DNA from: Nibricoccus aquaticus
GTDB lineage: Bacteria; Verrucomicrobiota; Verrucomicrobiia; Opitutales; Opitutaceae
Assembly (NCBI RefSeq): GCF_002310495.1
Contig: NZ_CP023344.1
Coordinates: 1,674,001 to 1,738,000, forward strand
DNA: 64,000 nucleotides
Direction of reading: 5' to 3'
Part shown: positions 38,278 through 48,276 of the stretch, piece by piece
How the letters are laid out: each line of letters begins with the position of its first letter
Position numbering within the stretch: the stretch's first letter is position 1
The notes under the pieces: model-generated
The model's input: only the letters and a program-made list of their open reading frames with translations
Databases searched by the model: none
What the model was told of the DNA's origin: nothing
Translations under genes and position numbers: made by a program

Positions 38278-41200
38278 CTAACCGGCGCTGATCGCTGCCT
38301 GGCATCGCCGTTTGTGGCGGCGCCCTAGAGCCAGGAGCGAAAGTGCGGCAAAGAACCAGAACGACGGCGCGCCACCGCCGTCCTTTTTCGCCTCGGGCGT
38401 CACGGGCGTGGCGGGCGGCGTGTTGACGGAGATCGTCACCGGAGCGCTGACCACGTCGCCGGAGGTTTTCACGATAAGCACGGTGTACACGCCGGCGTTG
38501 GCCGCTTGCGCACTCGCGACGGTGTAGGTCGCGGTGTTGCCACCGGTGATCGGCGCGTTGTTCAAGCGCCACTGGTACGCCGTGCCGGTGAAGCCCGTGA
38601 ACGTGGCGGTGAGCGTGAACGAGCCGCCCGTCGTAATCGACGTGCCCGAGGCGGTGATCGTCGCCGAGGCTGAAGCGAGCGAGGCGGAGGCGGCGCCGGC
38701 GGTGTTGCCCGCGCCGGACTGCACCAGCGCACTGACGTCGCTCGTCACCAGCATTTCGTATGAGTACGTCGGCGTGAACACGGTGTCGGTGCCCGCATCG
38801 GCGGCGGTGCCGGTCGTGGTCGTGTACACGTTATTGTTGGCCCGGATGAGGCCGCCACCGGATTTCGTGAGCGGGCTGGCGAGGCTGGTGTACTGGTTAC
38901 GCTCGCTCAGCAGCTGCGCGTTAGCCAGCACGCTGGTCGCCGAGGTGTTGGCGGCGCTGTTGAGGAAATTATTGTACATGTGGACCTGGCCCCAGGTCGT
39001 CGCGGGCAGGCTTTGGTCGGCGCGATCGGAAAACCAGTTGTGATGAAGCGAGACGCGGAGCGCCTTCGTCTCACCGGTGGCTGCACCGATGGTCATGGCA
39101 TAGCGGTGCGTGGTCTGCGCGGTCGTGTAGTAGAACTCGCACCACGAAACGGTGACGTTGTCCGCGCCGCCGGTGATATCGATGAGCCCATCAGCGCAGT
39201 CGAAGAGCGTGCAGTGCGTGATGTATACGTTGGTCGCGCCCACGAGGGAGATGCCGTCAGCGCCCGCGGTCGGGTTGGTGATGTTCAGCCCGCGGATGAC
39301 GACGTTGGAAACGCCGCTCGCGAGTTCCAGGTTGCCGATGAGCGTGGCGTTACCGTCGATACCCTGGATGGTCTTGTTGGATTTCACGGCGACCTTCGTA
39401 GCTCCGAGATTGAGCGTGCCGCTGACGGTGATCGTGCGGGCGGTGGTGTCCTCGGCGTAGGTGCGGAAGTCGGCGGCGGTGGTCGCGTTCACGGCGACTC
39501 CAGCAGTGCCGCCACCGGTGACAGATGCGGCATAACCATCAGGGACCGGCGCGGTGAAGACCGTGCCGACGGTGAGCGTGGCGGCATTGCTCGTGGTGGA
39601 GCCGAGCGCGTTGGTGACCACCACGCGGTACGAAGCGCCGTCGATGGTCTGCACAGGATTGATCGTGTAGCTCGTGGAGGTCGCACCGCTGATGTTCACG
39701 GAGTTCTTCTGCCATTGGTAAGTCAGCGGACCGGTGCCGGACGCGATGACCGAGAAGGTCGCGGTAGTGCCGACATTGACGGAGACAGCGGCGGGCTGGG
39801 TCGTGATCGCGGGCAGACTACCGAGCGTGAGCGTGGCGGCGTTGCTGGTGACGGAGCCGGCGGCGTTGGTGACGACCACGGTGTAGGTGCCGGCATCTCC
39901 GACAACCGGAGACGCGATCGCATAGCTGGCGCCAGTGGCCCCCGTGATGTCGATGCCGCCCTTTTTCCACTGGTAAGTGGGCGCAGGTACGCCGGTGGCG
40001 ACGACGCTGAAGGAGGCGCTCTGGCCAATAGCGCCCGAGATGCTGACGGGCTGCGTCGTGATGACCGGCAGGCTGGCCAGCGTGAGCGCCGCAGCCGAAC
40101 TGGTGACAGCGCTCGTGGCATTGGTCACAACCACAGTGTAGCTTCCAGCGTCTCCGATTACCGGAGACGCGATGGTGTAGGTCGCGCTGGTGGCACCGGT
40201 GATGTCGGTGCCGTTCTTTTTCCACTGGTAAGTGGGCGCTGGAGCGCCGGTGGCTGCCACCGTAAACGTCGCAGACTGACCGAGTGCGCCAGAGACGCTG
40301 GCGGGCTGCGTGATGATCGCGGGAGCGAGTGCGGGCGTCCACGTGGTGGTGTTGGCCGTGCCGTTCTTCTGCGTGTTCAAGACCCAGTAGGCGTTGCTGT
40401 AGTTGGTGATCTCGGTGGCGTTGGCGGGCTGCGTCCATTGATAGGACCAGGAGATGCGGCCGGAGACATCGACGGGCGTGTTGTCGCTCTGTTTGCGGGA
40501 GTTGTACTCGACGCAGAGCGTGTTGCTGCGGTCGGTGATGGTATTCGCATCCCACGCGGCGGGCGTGAGGAGGTTGTCGGCGATCACGCAGTTGAGCAGC
40601 ACCATCTCGGTGTAAGCGGGCGCGTTTTGATTCAGGCGGCCGAGATAGGCGCCGGTGACATTGCTGCCCGCGCTGAACAAGCAGTTCAGATAAACGAAGC
40701 CGTGGTTCGTGGCAGGATTGCGGACCTGCGTGTAGAATGTAGCCGAGGTGAGCATCTTCAGCTCGCAGTTTTCGAAGAAAACCGGGCCGCCGCCCCACAT
40801 GAAGTCGGTGTCGCCCTCGATGTAGGTATTGGAGATGTAGGTCGGTCCGTTGACGTTGAGCGTGTCCTGGAAGCTGGAGAGATTGACGCCCGTGATGATC
40901 GTCTGTGCGTCGGCGTTATTGTTGAAATAAACCGCCTCGGCCTGGCTGCCACCGATGGGCGTGAAGTTTTTGATCGTGAGGTTCGTGAGCACGGTGCCTG
41001 TGCTGCTGCGTCCCTCGAAAGCGGCGCGGCCGTTGGTGCCCTGCGGGTTCAGCGTGTTGTTATTGGGATAACCGACGATCGTGCCGGTGCGGCTCTCGCC
41101 TTTGATCGTGAGCTGGTTCTTCGAGACCCAGTAAACGATTTCGTAGTAGGTGCCGTTCTTGATGAGGATCGTGGTCGGCGTGGTGTTGTTGGCCGGGATG

Positions 41201-44200
41201 AAATCGAGCGCGGCCTGCACGCTGGCGAAGTCGCCCGAGCCATCCTTGGCGACAGTGTAGGTCGTGGCGGTGGCGGGAGCGGCCTTGGTGGTGAAGGTCC
41301 ACGTCGTCGTGTTTGTGATACCGCTGAATGCGAGACCGCTGGCATCGGTGAAGACGCCGGCATCGACCATGACGTAGTAAGTTTTCCCGTAGGTCAGACT
41401 GAGGTTGCGCGGGTAGATCGTGGCGGTGTTGCCAGAGATCGTGACCGGGTAATAGCTGAAGCCCGCGAGCGTGCCGACAGTCTTGGTCTGGATCGGGAGT
41501 GCGAGCAACGCGGCCGAGGCAGAGCGTGCGGTGGCGTTGGCGAAACTGATCGTATCGACAGGCGTCACGGGGCTGGCGGCGTCGTAGATCTTGATCGAGC
41601 CGTTGAGCCCGGCGGAGATCGGCTGGTTAAACGTGATCGTGAGCGGCGCGTCGGGGAAAATCGCACTGGCGGCGTTGAGCGGTGTGAGGCTCGATACGGC
41701 GAGGCTGGCCGAGAGGACATTCACCGAGGCGGTGGTGCTGGTGACGCTGCCGGCGGCGTTGGTCACGGTGACGGTGTAATTGCCGGTGTCGGCTCCGCTG
41801 ACCGTCGAGAGTGTGAGGCTGGCGCTGGTCGCGCCCGTGATGGAGACGCCGTTTTTCTTCCATTGATAAGTCGGTGAAGGTGACGCCGTGGCTACGACGG
41901 AGAGCGTGGCCGATGCGCCCGGCGCTGGCGTGACGCTTACGGGCTGAGCGGTGATGAGCGGCGACTGATTCACGGTGAACGTGGCGGCATCGCTCGTGAC
42001 CGTGCCCTGGCCGTTGGTCAGGCGGACGACGTAGAGGCCGTTGTCGGCGATGGTTGCGCTGGCGAAGGCGAGGCTGGCTGTATTCGCGCCGCCAATATCG
42101 GCGTAGGTCGCCCCGGCGTCGGTGCTCTTGCGCCATTGGTAAGTGAGCGGAGCGGTGCCGCTGGCGGTGACGCTGAAGGACGCGGCGGCGCCTGCGGTGA
42201 CGGTCTTGCTGACGGGCTGCGTCGCAATCACGGGAGCGAAGGGCGTGGAGGAAACGGTGACGGTGATCTGCGCGCTCGCCGTGGAACCGGCGGCGTTCGT
42301 GGCGACGAGTTGATAGATGCCGGCGTCTGCGGACTGGACGTTGGTGAGCGTGAGTGCGGCGGTGGCGGCCGAGGCGTTGGAGACGGAACTAATGTTGGCG
42401 AACGAGGTGCCGCCGTTGGTGCTGACCTGCCATTGGTAGGAAGTCGCGCTGCCTGCGGCGACGGCGGCGAAGGTCACGCTTTCGCCGGTGGTGACGATCA
42501 TGCTGGAGGGCGGCTGGGTCGTGAAATACGGCGGCGGCATGAGGCCGGTGAAGTTGCTCAACTGGAGCGTGACATCGCTGGCGGTGGAATTCTGGAACTG
42601 ATAACCGAACTGGTTGAACGTGATCGACGCGCTCGCGACGGAGAGGCCCGACGACGCGCTACTATACACGCGACGATTGATCGCCGTGCCGTTGGTCGCG
42701 TTATCGACAAACGCGCCGCCGCTGGTGGCCACGGTGCTGGTCGAGGTGCCGAGCTGCACCGCGCCGCTGGCGAGCGCCGAGGGACGCACGGTCATGTCAA
42801 CGAGCACATTATCGGCGATGGTGCCGAGCGCGCCGCCGGTGCCGGTGCCCATGCCGTAGGGAGAATTGATATCGAGCGCCATCAAACCGACCGGACAGAA
42901 CGGCACGGTGCTCGTCACGCTCTGAGGTTTCATGCTCACCGCACCAGTGCTCTGGTAGAGTTCGATCCAGAGACCTTTGTCGTCGGTGAAATTGCCCGTC
43001 GCGGCGGGAAGCGTGCCTCCGTCGTTGAAGAGGCCGAAACCGGTGTAGGCAAACTGGACGGAGCCGTTGATGCCGTAGCCGCCTGACGACTTCATCGAGA
43101 AGGTCACCGGAAGGTTGTTCGATCCGGTCGCGGGCTTGGCCAGCACGAGCGGCACGAAGCTGCTTGTGACGAGCGTCTGCGTGCTGTTGGCGGGAACCGT
43201 GAAGGTGTAGGTGTTGGTCGCGGGATCGAAGCTCGCTGCGTTGGCGCTGATCCGCGCGCCAGTGGTGGCATTGTACGACTGCCAGGCGAGCGCACCCGCA
43301 GGAGCAACCGCGAGACGGGCCACGCTGCTGGGCGTGCCGCCGCCCGCGTTGGTGACGACGACGGTGTAGTTGCCAGAGTCAGACGGAGACAGATTGGCGA
43401 GGACCAGGCTCGCACCCGTCGCACCGCTGATGTCGGTGGAGTCCTTCTTCCACTGATAGGTGAACGGCCCGGTGCCCGTGGCGGCGACGGTGAGCGTGAC
43501 GTCCGAACCGGCGACGATGTTACGGCTCATCGGCTGCGTCGTGATCGTCGGAGCGCTGCCTGCGCCGGAGTTAACCGTGAGGACTGCGGCGTTGCTGGTG
43601 GCGCTGTTGACGGAGTTGGTGACGACAACGGTGTAGCTGCCGGAATCGCCGGTGACCGTGCTCGCAATCGTGTAGGTCGCGCCGGTCGCGCCGCCGATGT
43701 CCGCACCATCTTTTTTCCATTGGTAAGTGAGCGGCGCGGTGCCCGAGGCAACGACGCTGAAACTGGCGCTGGCTCCAGCGTTCACGGTCTGCCCGGCGGG
43801 ATGCGTGGTGATGGAGGGGGCGACGGCGGGGGTGTTGACGGTGAGCACGGCGGCCGAACTGGTGACATCGCCGCCGGTGTTGGTGACTTTGACGGTGTAG
43901 CTGCCCGCGTCGGAGAGCTGCACATTCGTGAGCGCCAGCGTATCCGAAGTCGCGCTGCCGATGGCGACGGTGTCTTTGTACCACTGATAGGTCAGGCCTG
44001 TGCCGGTCGCGACGACGTTAAAGGAGGCGTTAGCACCGACATTCACCGACTGGCTCGCGGGCTGGGTGGTGATGGCGGGAGCCGTTGGTGTCGCGGTTGC
44101 GGTGACGACTTTGACGTTCGTGAAGACGACCGCCGATGCCAGGTTGCTGCCGCTGTAGCGAAAGCCAAACCAGTCGAACGCGTAGCTGGAAGTGGCCGCG

Positions 44201-44913
44201 CCGTTATCCGTACCGGTGTAGGTGTACGTGGATGGAAGGGCTCCGCCTGTGATCGAGAGCGTGACGATGTTCACCGTGAAGCTCTGGCGCTCGACTTTGA
44301 GGCTGAGCGTGTAGGGCACACCGGAAGCCAGGGCTACTCGATCAGTCGAACCGGCGGTGAGGCTCGCCAGCAACGGGAAGTCGGCGGTCGAGTTAAAGAG
44401 ATTGGTGGTCACCAGCGTGTCGCGGCGGCCGAGCCAGGTGAAGGGCCCCACGGCGGCATTCGCGTCGGTCGCGAGCTGGCCCATGTAGCCGGGATCATCC
44501 GAGAGCAGGGGGTCGCTATGCCCGCCGGTTTTGTCCACGAGAAGGCGGGTCGTCTTCGAGTCGAACAACCCGAAGCGGACGGTGCCTCCCGATGCTGCGG
44601 GTGTGGTTAGAGAAAACGTGGCACTCACCGTGATGCTGTCGCCCACCTGCAAACTCACCGGAGTCGTGTCGGTGAAATGAAACCAATGCGCCTCAGCGCT
44701 CGTCTGCGTCTGCCCGTAGGTCACCGATCCGGTGGCATCCGTCCGCGTGGTGCCCGTGCGTGACTTGAATACCTGCACCGAATTGGTCGCCAGGTTTTGG
44801 TTCACGCTGCTGCCATCCGCGAACGAGTCGTCGAGGATCGTCGCTGCGGGCGAGAGATGCGTGAAGACGAGCGCGGCGGAGCATGCCGCTAACAAACGAC
44901 GGAGCGAGATCAT
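38278..44913 (-). CDS. Second giant secreted CE8/PL1 protein with Ig-like domains
   Basis: The protein has 2211 aa with a signal peptide (cleavage near SPAA-T, residue 24). Approximate layout: N-terminal beta domain to 280; three Ig-like modules to 540; a separate beta domain 545-800; three Ig-like modules to 1065; a Big_5-like domain 1075-1215; CE8 pectinesterase-like 1225-1530 (QDTLN, DTDFMWG, YLGRLN with Arg1426); three Ig-like modules; PL1-like 1795-2075 (HHNWFSDRADQSLP); an Ig-like module; and the tail GGGAPSFWFFAALSLLALGRRHKRR. It shares its module set with the 2313-aa protein at 209-7150, so the two are paralogues. The PL1 catalytic Arg position is Ser1968, and the CE8 GRPW motif is GRLN, so activity is uncertain. 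It is divergent from a sensor kinase gene. Confidence 0.88.
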   Translation of the reverse strand: MISLRRLLAACSAALVFTHLSPAATILDDSFADGSSVNQNLATNSVQVFKSRTGTTRTDATGSVTYGQTQTSAEAHWFHFTDTTPVSLQVGDSITVSATFSLTTPAASGGTVRFGLFDSKTTRLLVDKTGGHSDPLLSDDPGYMGQLATDANAAVGPFTWLGRRDTLVTTNLFNSTADFPLLASLTAGSTDRVALASGVPYTLSLKVERQSFTVNIVTLSITGGALPSTYTYTGTDNGAATSSYAFDWFGFRYSGSNLASAVVFTNVKVVTATATPTAPAITTQPASQSVNVGANASFNVVATGTGLTYQWYKDTVAIGSATSDTLALTNVQLSDAGSYTVKVTNTGGDVTSSAAVLTVNTPAVAPSITTHPAGQTVNAGASASFSVVASGTAPLTYQWKKDGADIGGATGATYTIASTVTGDSGSYTVVVTNSVNSATSNAAVLTVNSGAGSAPTITTQPMSRNIVAGSDVTLTVAATGTGPFTYQWKKDSTDISGATGASLVLANLSPSDSGNYTVVVTNAGGGTPSSVARLAVAPAGALAWQSYNATTGARISANAASFDPATNTYTFTVPANSTQTLVTSSFVPLVLAKPATGSNNLPVTFSMKSSGGYGINGSVQFAYTGFGLFNDGGTLPAATGNFTDDKGLWIELYQSTGAVSMKPQSVTSTVPFCPVGLMALDINSPYGMGTGTGGALGTIADNVLVDMTVRPSALASGAVQLGTSTSTVATSGGAFVDNATNGTAINRRVYSSASSGLSVASASITFNQFGYQFQNSTASDVTLQLSNFTGLMPPPYFTTQPPSSMIVTTGESVTFAAVAAGSATSYQWQVSTNGGTSFANISSVSNASAATAALTLTNVQSADAGIYQLVATNAAGSTASAQITVTVSSTPFAPVIATQPVSKTVTAGAAASFSVTASGTAPLTYQWRKSTDAGATYADIGGANTASLAFASATIADNGLYVVRLTNGQGTVTSDAATFTVNQSPLITAQPVSVTPAPGASATLSVVATASPSPTYQWKKNGVSITGATSASLTLSTVSGADTGNYTVTVTNAAGSVTSTTASVNVLSASLAVSSLTPLNAASAIFPDAPLTITFNQPISAGLNGSIKIYDAASPVTPVDTISFANATARSASAALLALPIQTKTVGTLAGFSYYPVTISGNTATIYPRNLSLTYGKTYYVMVDAGVFTDASGLAFSGITNTTTWTFTTKAAPATATTYTVAKDGSGDFASVQAALDFIPANNTTPTTILIKNGTYYEIVYWVSKNQLTIKGESRTGTIVGYPNNNTLNPQGTNGRAAFEGRSSTGTVLTNLTIKNFTPIGGSQAEAVYFNNNADAQTIITGVNLSSFQDTLNVNGPTYISNTYIEGDTDFMWGGGPVFFENCELKMLTSATFYTQVRNPATNHGFVYLNCLFSAGSNVTGAYLGRLNQNAPAYTEMVLLNCVIADNLLTPAAWDANTITDRSNTLCVEYNSRKQSDNTPVDVSGRISWSYQWTQPANATEITNYSNAYWVLNTQKNGTANTTTWTPALAPAIITQPASVSGALGQSATFTVAATGAPAPTYQWKKNGTDITGATSATYTIASPVIGDAGSYTVVVTNATSAVTSSAAALTLASLPVITTQPVSISGAIGQSASFSVVATGVPAPTYQWKKGGIDITGATGASYAIASPVVGDAGTYTVVVTNAAGSVTSNAATLTLGSLPAITTQPAAVSVNVGTTATFSVIASGTGPLTYQWQKNSVNISGATSTSYTINPVQTIDGASYRVVVTNALGSTTSNAATLTVGTVFTAPVPDGYAASVTGGGTAGVAVNATTAADFRTYAEDTTARTITVSGTLNLGATKVAVKSNKTIQGIDGNATLIGNLELASGVSNVVIRGLNITNPTAGADGISLVGATNVYITHCTLFDCADGLIDITGGADNVTVSWCEFYYTTAQTTHRYAMTIGAATGETKALRVSLHHNWFSDRADQSLPATTWGQVHMYNNFLNSAANTSATSVLANAQLLSERNQYTSLASPLTKSGGGLIRANNNVYTTTTGTAADAGTDTVFTPTYSYEMLVTSDVSALVQSGAGNTAGAASASLASASATITASGTSITTGGSFTLTATFTGFTGTAYQWRLNNAPITGGNTATYTVASAQAANAGVYTVLIVKTSGDVVSAPVTISVNTPPATPVTPEAKKDGGGAPSFWFFAALSLLALGRRHKRRCQAAISAG

Positions 44914-45051
44914 GGGGCGGGAGGAAACCCGGCGCGGATCGCACCGGTGGGAATGAGGATGGTCATCTCACACGGCACCCAGCGGATGGCTGGAGTGAAG
45001 GGGAACCGTCGAAAGACTCGCTCACTATAACCGCCAGTCTTGCGCCCGTCA

Positions 45052-45071
45052 TGTCATCAATTCTGATGACA
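45052..45071. promoter_or_regulatory. Perfect 8+8 bp dyad, candidate operator
   Basis: TGTCATCAATTCTGATGACA has perfect 8-bp arms (TGTCATCA/TGATGACA) and a 4-bp spacer. It sits in the middle of the 221-bp divergent region between the second giant pectinase and the sensor kinase. TATAAC at 45026 could be a -10 for the rightward gene. The likely binder is a dimeric regulator, with the adjacent NarL-type response regulator the first candidate (inference). Confidence 0.6.
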
Positions 45072-45134
45072 GCCGTCGTGAAAATTTTCTGCCGCCTTTG
45101 CCGCCACCGTCCGGCTGACTAACCGGCAACCTCA

Positions 45135-48100
45135 GTGGCGGTCCTCAGCCACGGCCGCTCCAGTGGCTTAACTCCCCCACCCCTCTCCGTGCTCCGATTT
45201 CTCCCATGCCTGGTCCGCCTGCTCGTATTCACTTTCTCGTGCTTGGGCGCGTGCGCCGCAGCGACTGAGCCACAGCACAATGCTCCGTCCGAGTATACGC
45301 TGCGCGCGTGGCATGCTTCCGACGGCCTGCCTTCCGACGAGATCGGCAGCCTGATGTTGGATGAAAAAGGCTATCTCTGGGTGGCGACCACGGGCGGGCT
45401 TGTGCGTTTCGACGGCACGAGCTTCGAGCCGGCGGAAACTCCCCCGGAAGTTTCCCAGCGCGGCATGATCCACCCCTCGATGCCACCCGCAGACGCACCG
45501 GGCCGCCTGCTCGCGCTGGGCAACGCCAACGGCAACACCGACGGCAACACCCCGGGCGCGGTCGATGGCGTTTACCGGCGCGATCATCAGGCCTTCGTCT
45601 TCGAGCGGGAGCCCGCGCTCGAAGGGAAAAACGTGCGCGCTATTTTCTCCGAGAAAAACGGCACGCTCTGGTTCGGCTGCGAAGACGGCACCGTGCTGCG
45701 AAGGGCGGACGGGCAATCGCAACGATTCGATCCACCCGCCGGACTCACCGGCCGGAAAATCCCCGCCTTCGCGACTGATGGCGCAGGACATGTCTGGGTC
45801 GCCATCAACACGCTTGTCGCGCGTTTCGACGGCACGCGATGGATTCCCCTCCCGGTCGATCATGCCAGCAACGAAGTCCGCATCGCCTCCAGCCGCTCAG
45901 GCGGTCCGTGGCTGTTCACCACCGAAGCCGCGATGAAATGGACCGGCGAAAAACTGGAGTTGATCGCGCCACTGTCGGAGTTGCAGGGATCGCACTTCAT
46001 TCAGGCGGCCATCGAAGATCGCTACGGGAAAATCTGGATCGGCACGCGCTCGCACGGACTTTTCCGGATTTCACCCGGGCAGGTTCTCGCCGTGCCCACG
46101 TCGCATGAGGACATCTATTCGCTCTGCGAAGATGCCGACGGCGGCATCTGGGCGGGCACCAACGGCGGCGGCCTCAACCGGCTGCGACCCAAAGCATATC
46201 AACTCTTCGACAAGGACAGCGGCCTCAAAGACAACTTCAGCTCCACGGTCGCCGAGGACGCCAACGGCGTGATCTGGCTCGCCAATCGCGATGGCGGCGT
46301 GGTGCGCGTCATCGACAGCAAGGCCGATCTTATCTCGCGCCGGCTGAACTGGCGGCAATTCAGCGCCATGTCGGTTTATCCTGCGGCCAACGGCAGCGTC
46401 TGGATCACCAGCGGCATCGGCGTGTACCGCACCAACGCCACCTACCCCGACCGCCTCGACCGTATCCGCTCGCTCGATAACTTCAAACTCGTGCGGGCCA
46501 CCTATGTCGCGCGCAACGGCGATTACTGGCTCTCCGTCGATCCCGACTCCATCGCGCGCTGGCGGGATAATGACGTCCGCGTTTTCTCCACCAATGACGG
46601 CTTCGACGGCCGAGAAGTGCGCGGCTTCGCCGAAGATGCCTCTGGCGCGCTTTGGGTGGGCGCAGCCGATGGACGGTTGTTTCGCTCCGTCGGCGAACGC
46701 TTCGAGCGCGTGCCACTTCCCGGCGCAGAGGACTGCGGCTCATTGCAGGCACTGCGCTTCGAAGCAGACGGCACGCTGCTTATCGCGACCACCTCGAGCG
46801 GCGTGCTCATTGTGAAACCCGATGCGACGCCTCATGTGCGCACGCTCGGGACCGCTCAGGGACTGCCCAACAACAACGTGACACAGATCCTCACCGATGA
46901 TTCCGGCCGCTACTGGTTCGCCTCGAGGCGTGGCATCTTTCGGATTGATCGCGATCAGCTGCGCGATTTCGCCAGCGGCAAAATCCAAAGCGTCCACACC
47001 GTCGTGCTGGGCAAAGACGACGGCCTCACCGATCTGTCCTCACTCGGCCTCTTCCAACCCTCCGCCTGGAAGGCGCGCGACGGCGGACTCTGGTTCGCCA
47101 CCCGGCGCGGCATGTTACGCCTTGATCCCTCCCTGACCTCGGACGACAGCGGCCCTCCACCCGTGACGCTCTCCGCCATTTCTTTCGACGACCGACCGCA
47201 GCCGCTCGCCAGCAACATCGCGATCCCCTCCAGCGTCAGGAAAACCGAGATACGCTTCTCCGCCCTCAATCTCTCCGCACCCGACCAGATCCTCGTCCGC
47301 CACCGGCTCGATGGATTCGACAACGACTGGGTCGTGCAGACCTCGGGCCGCAGCGCCACTTATCCACGGCTGCCTCCGGGCAAATACATGTTTCGCGTGG
47401 AAGCGAGCAACGGCAGCGGAGTCTGGAGTACGCAGGACACCGTGCTGCCCATCTCCGTCGTCCCGCTCTGGTGGCAGAGCGATTGGGCCAATGTCCTTTA
47501 TTTCGCCGCGCTCACGCTGGTGATCTTCGCCTGCGTGCGCATCTGGGCTCATCGCCGGTTGCGCCGCCGCCTCGAAGGACTCGAGCGCGAGCGCGCCATC
47601 GAGCGAGAGCGCACTCGCATCGCGCAAAACATCCACGACGATCTCGGCGCCAGCCTCACGCACATCAGCCTGCTCACGCAGCTCGCCCAGCATGAAAATC
47701 CGGAGCAGGCCCGCAGCTTCGAAAAAATCTACGACGCCGCCAACGCCATCACCCGCTCCATGGACGAGATTGTCTGGGCGGTTAACCCGAAGTGCGATGA
47801 CCTCGAGAGCCTCGTCTATTACGTCGGGAATTTCGCCCAGAGTTTTTTCAAAGCCGCCGAGATCCGCTGCCGTCTCGATGTGCCCGCCGTGCTTCCCGCC
47901 GTGAGCCTCACCAGCCAAGCGCGTCACAATCTTTTCCTCTGCTGCAAAGAAGCGCTCAACAACATCGCCCGCCACGCGCACGCGACGGAAGCCGAACTCA
48001 CTATCGCGGTGAACGAGTCCTCGCTCCAGATCACCATCGCCGACAACGGCCGCGGCCTGGCGGCATCGAAGCTCGCCCAGAGCATCGACCCGTTCCGCGT

Positions 48101-48233
48101 CTCGTCCGGCAACGGTTTGAAAAATATCCGCCAGCGCATCGAAGAACTCGACGGCACCTGCGGCTTCACCGAGCGCCCCGGCGGCGGCACACTTGTCACT
48201 TTCCTGATCGTCCTGCCAAAACTGCAAAATTGA
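45135..48233 (+). CDS. Two-propeller (Reg_prop/Y_Y_Y) sensor histidine kinase
   Basis: The protein has up to 1032 aa. The start is uncertain: GTG 45135, or GTG 45189 which opens directly into the signal peptide LRFLPCLVRLLVFTFS. A periplasmic sensor of Reg_prop beta-propeller repeats (about 50-680, units such as GYLWVATTGGLVRFDG and GGIWAGTNGGGLNRL) is followed by a Y_Y_Y domain (about 690-775), one membrane span (near 786-804), the H-box RTRIAQNIHDDLGASLTHIS (His near 833, HisKA_3 type) and a HATPase domain (about 934-1028). This is the architecture used by Bacteroides for polysaccharide sensing, but with a separate response regulator. Its neighbours suggest it senses pectin fragments. Confidence 0.9.
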   Translation: MAVLSHGRSSGLTPPPLSVLRFLPCLVRLLVFTFSCLGACAAATEPQHNAPSEYTLRAWHASDGLPSDEIGSLMLDEKGYLWVATTGGLVRFDGTSFEPAETPPEVSQRGMIHPSMPPADAPGRLLALGNANGNTDGNTPGAVDGVYRRDHQAFVFEREPALEGKNVRAIFSEKNGTLWFGCEDGTVLRRADGQSQRFDPPAGLTGRKIPAFATDGAGHVWVAINTLVARFDGTRWIPLPVDHASNEVRIASSRSGGPWLFTTEAAMKWTGEKLELIAPLSELQGSHFIQAAIEDRYGKIWIGTRSHGLFRISPGQVLAVPTSHEDIYSLCEDADGGIWAGTNGGGLNRLRPKAYQLFDKDSGLKDNFSSTVAEDANGVIWLANRDGGVVRVIDSKADLISRRLNWRQFSAMSVYPAANGSVWITSGIGVYRTNATYPDRLDRIRSLDNFKLVRATYVARNGDYWLSVDPDSIARWRDNDVRVFSTNDGFDGREVRGFAEDASGALWVGAADGRLFRSVGERFERVPLPGAEDCGSLQALRFEADGTLLIATTSSGVLIVKPDATPHVRTLGTAQGLPNNNVTQILTDDSGRYWFASRRGIFRIDRDQLRDFASGKIQSVHTVVLGKDDGLTDLSSLGLFQPSAWKARDGGLWFATRRGMLRLDPSLTSDDSGPPPVTLSAISFDDRPQPLASNIAIPSSVRKTEIRFSALNLSAPDQILVRHRLDGFDNDWVVQTSGRSATYPRLPPGKYMFRVEASNGSGVWSTQDTVLPISVVPLWWQSDWANVLYFAALTLVIFACVRIWAHRRLRRRLEGLERERAIERERTRIAQNIHDDLGASLTHISLLTQLAQHENPEQARSFEKIYDAANAITRSMDEIVWAVNPKCDDLESLVYYVGNFAQSFFKAAEIRCRLDVPAVLPAVSLTSQARHNLFLCCKEALNNIARHAHATEAELTIAVNESSLQITIADNGRGLAASKLAQSIDPFRVSSGNGLKNIRQRIEELDGTCGFTERPGGGTLVTFLIVLPKLQN

Positions 48234-48276
48234 GAAACCTCCCCGCACCTCCCACGGTCACCGCTTCCCCGCACCC

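Noticed and set aside
38980-41877. 965-residue plus-strand frame antisense to the second giant gene
   Set aside because: Composition is typical of a shadow frame; the minus strand has clear CE8 and Ig-like motifs.
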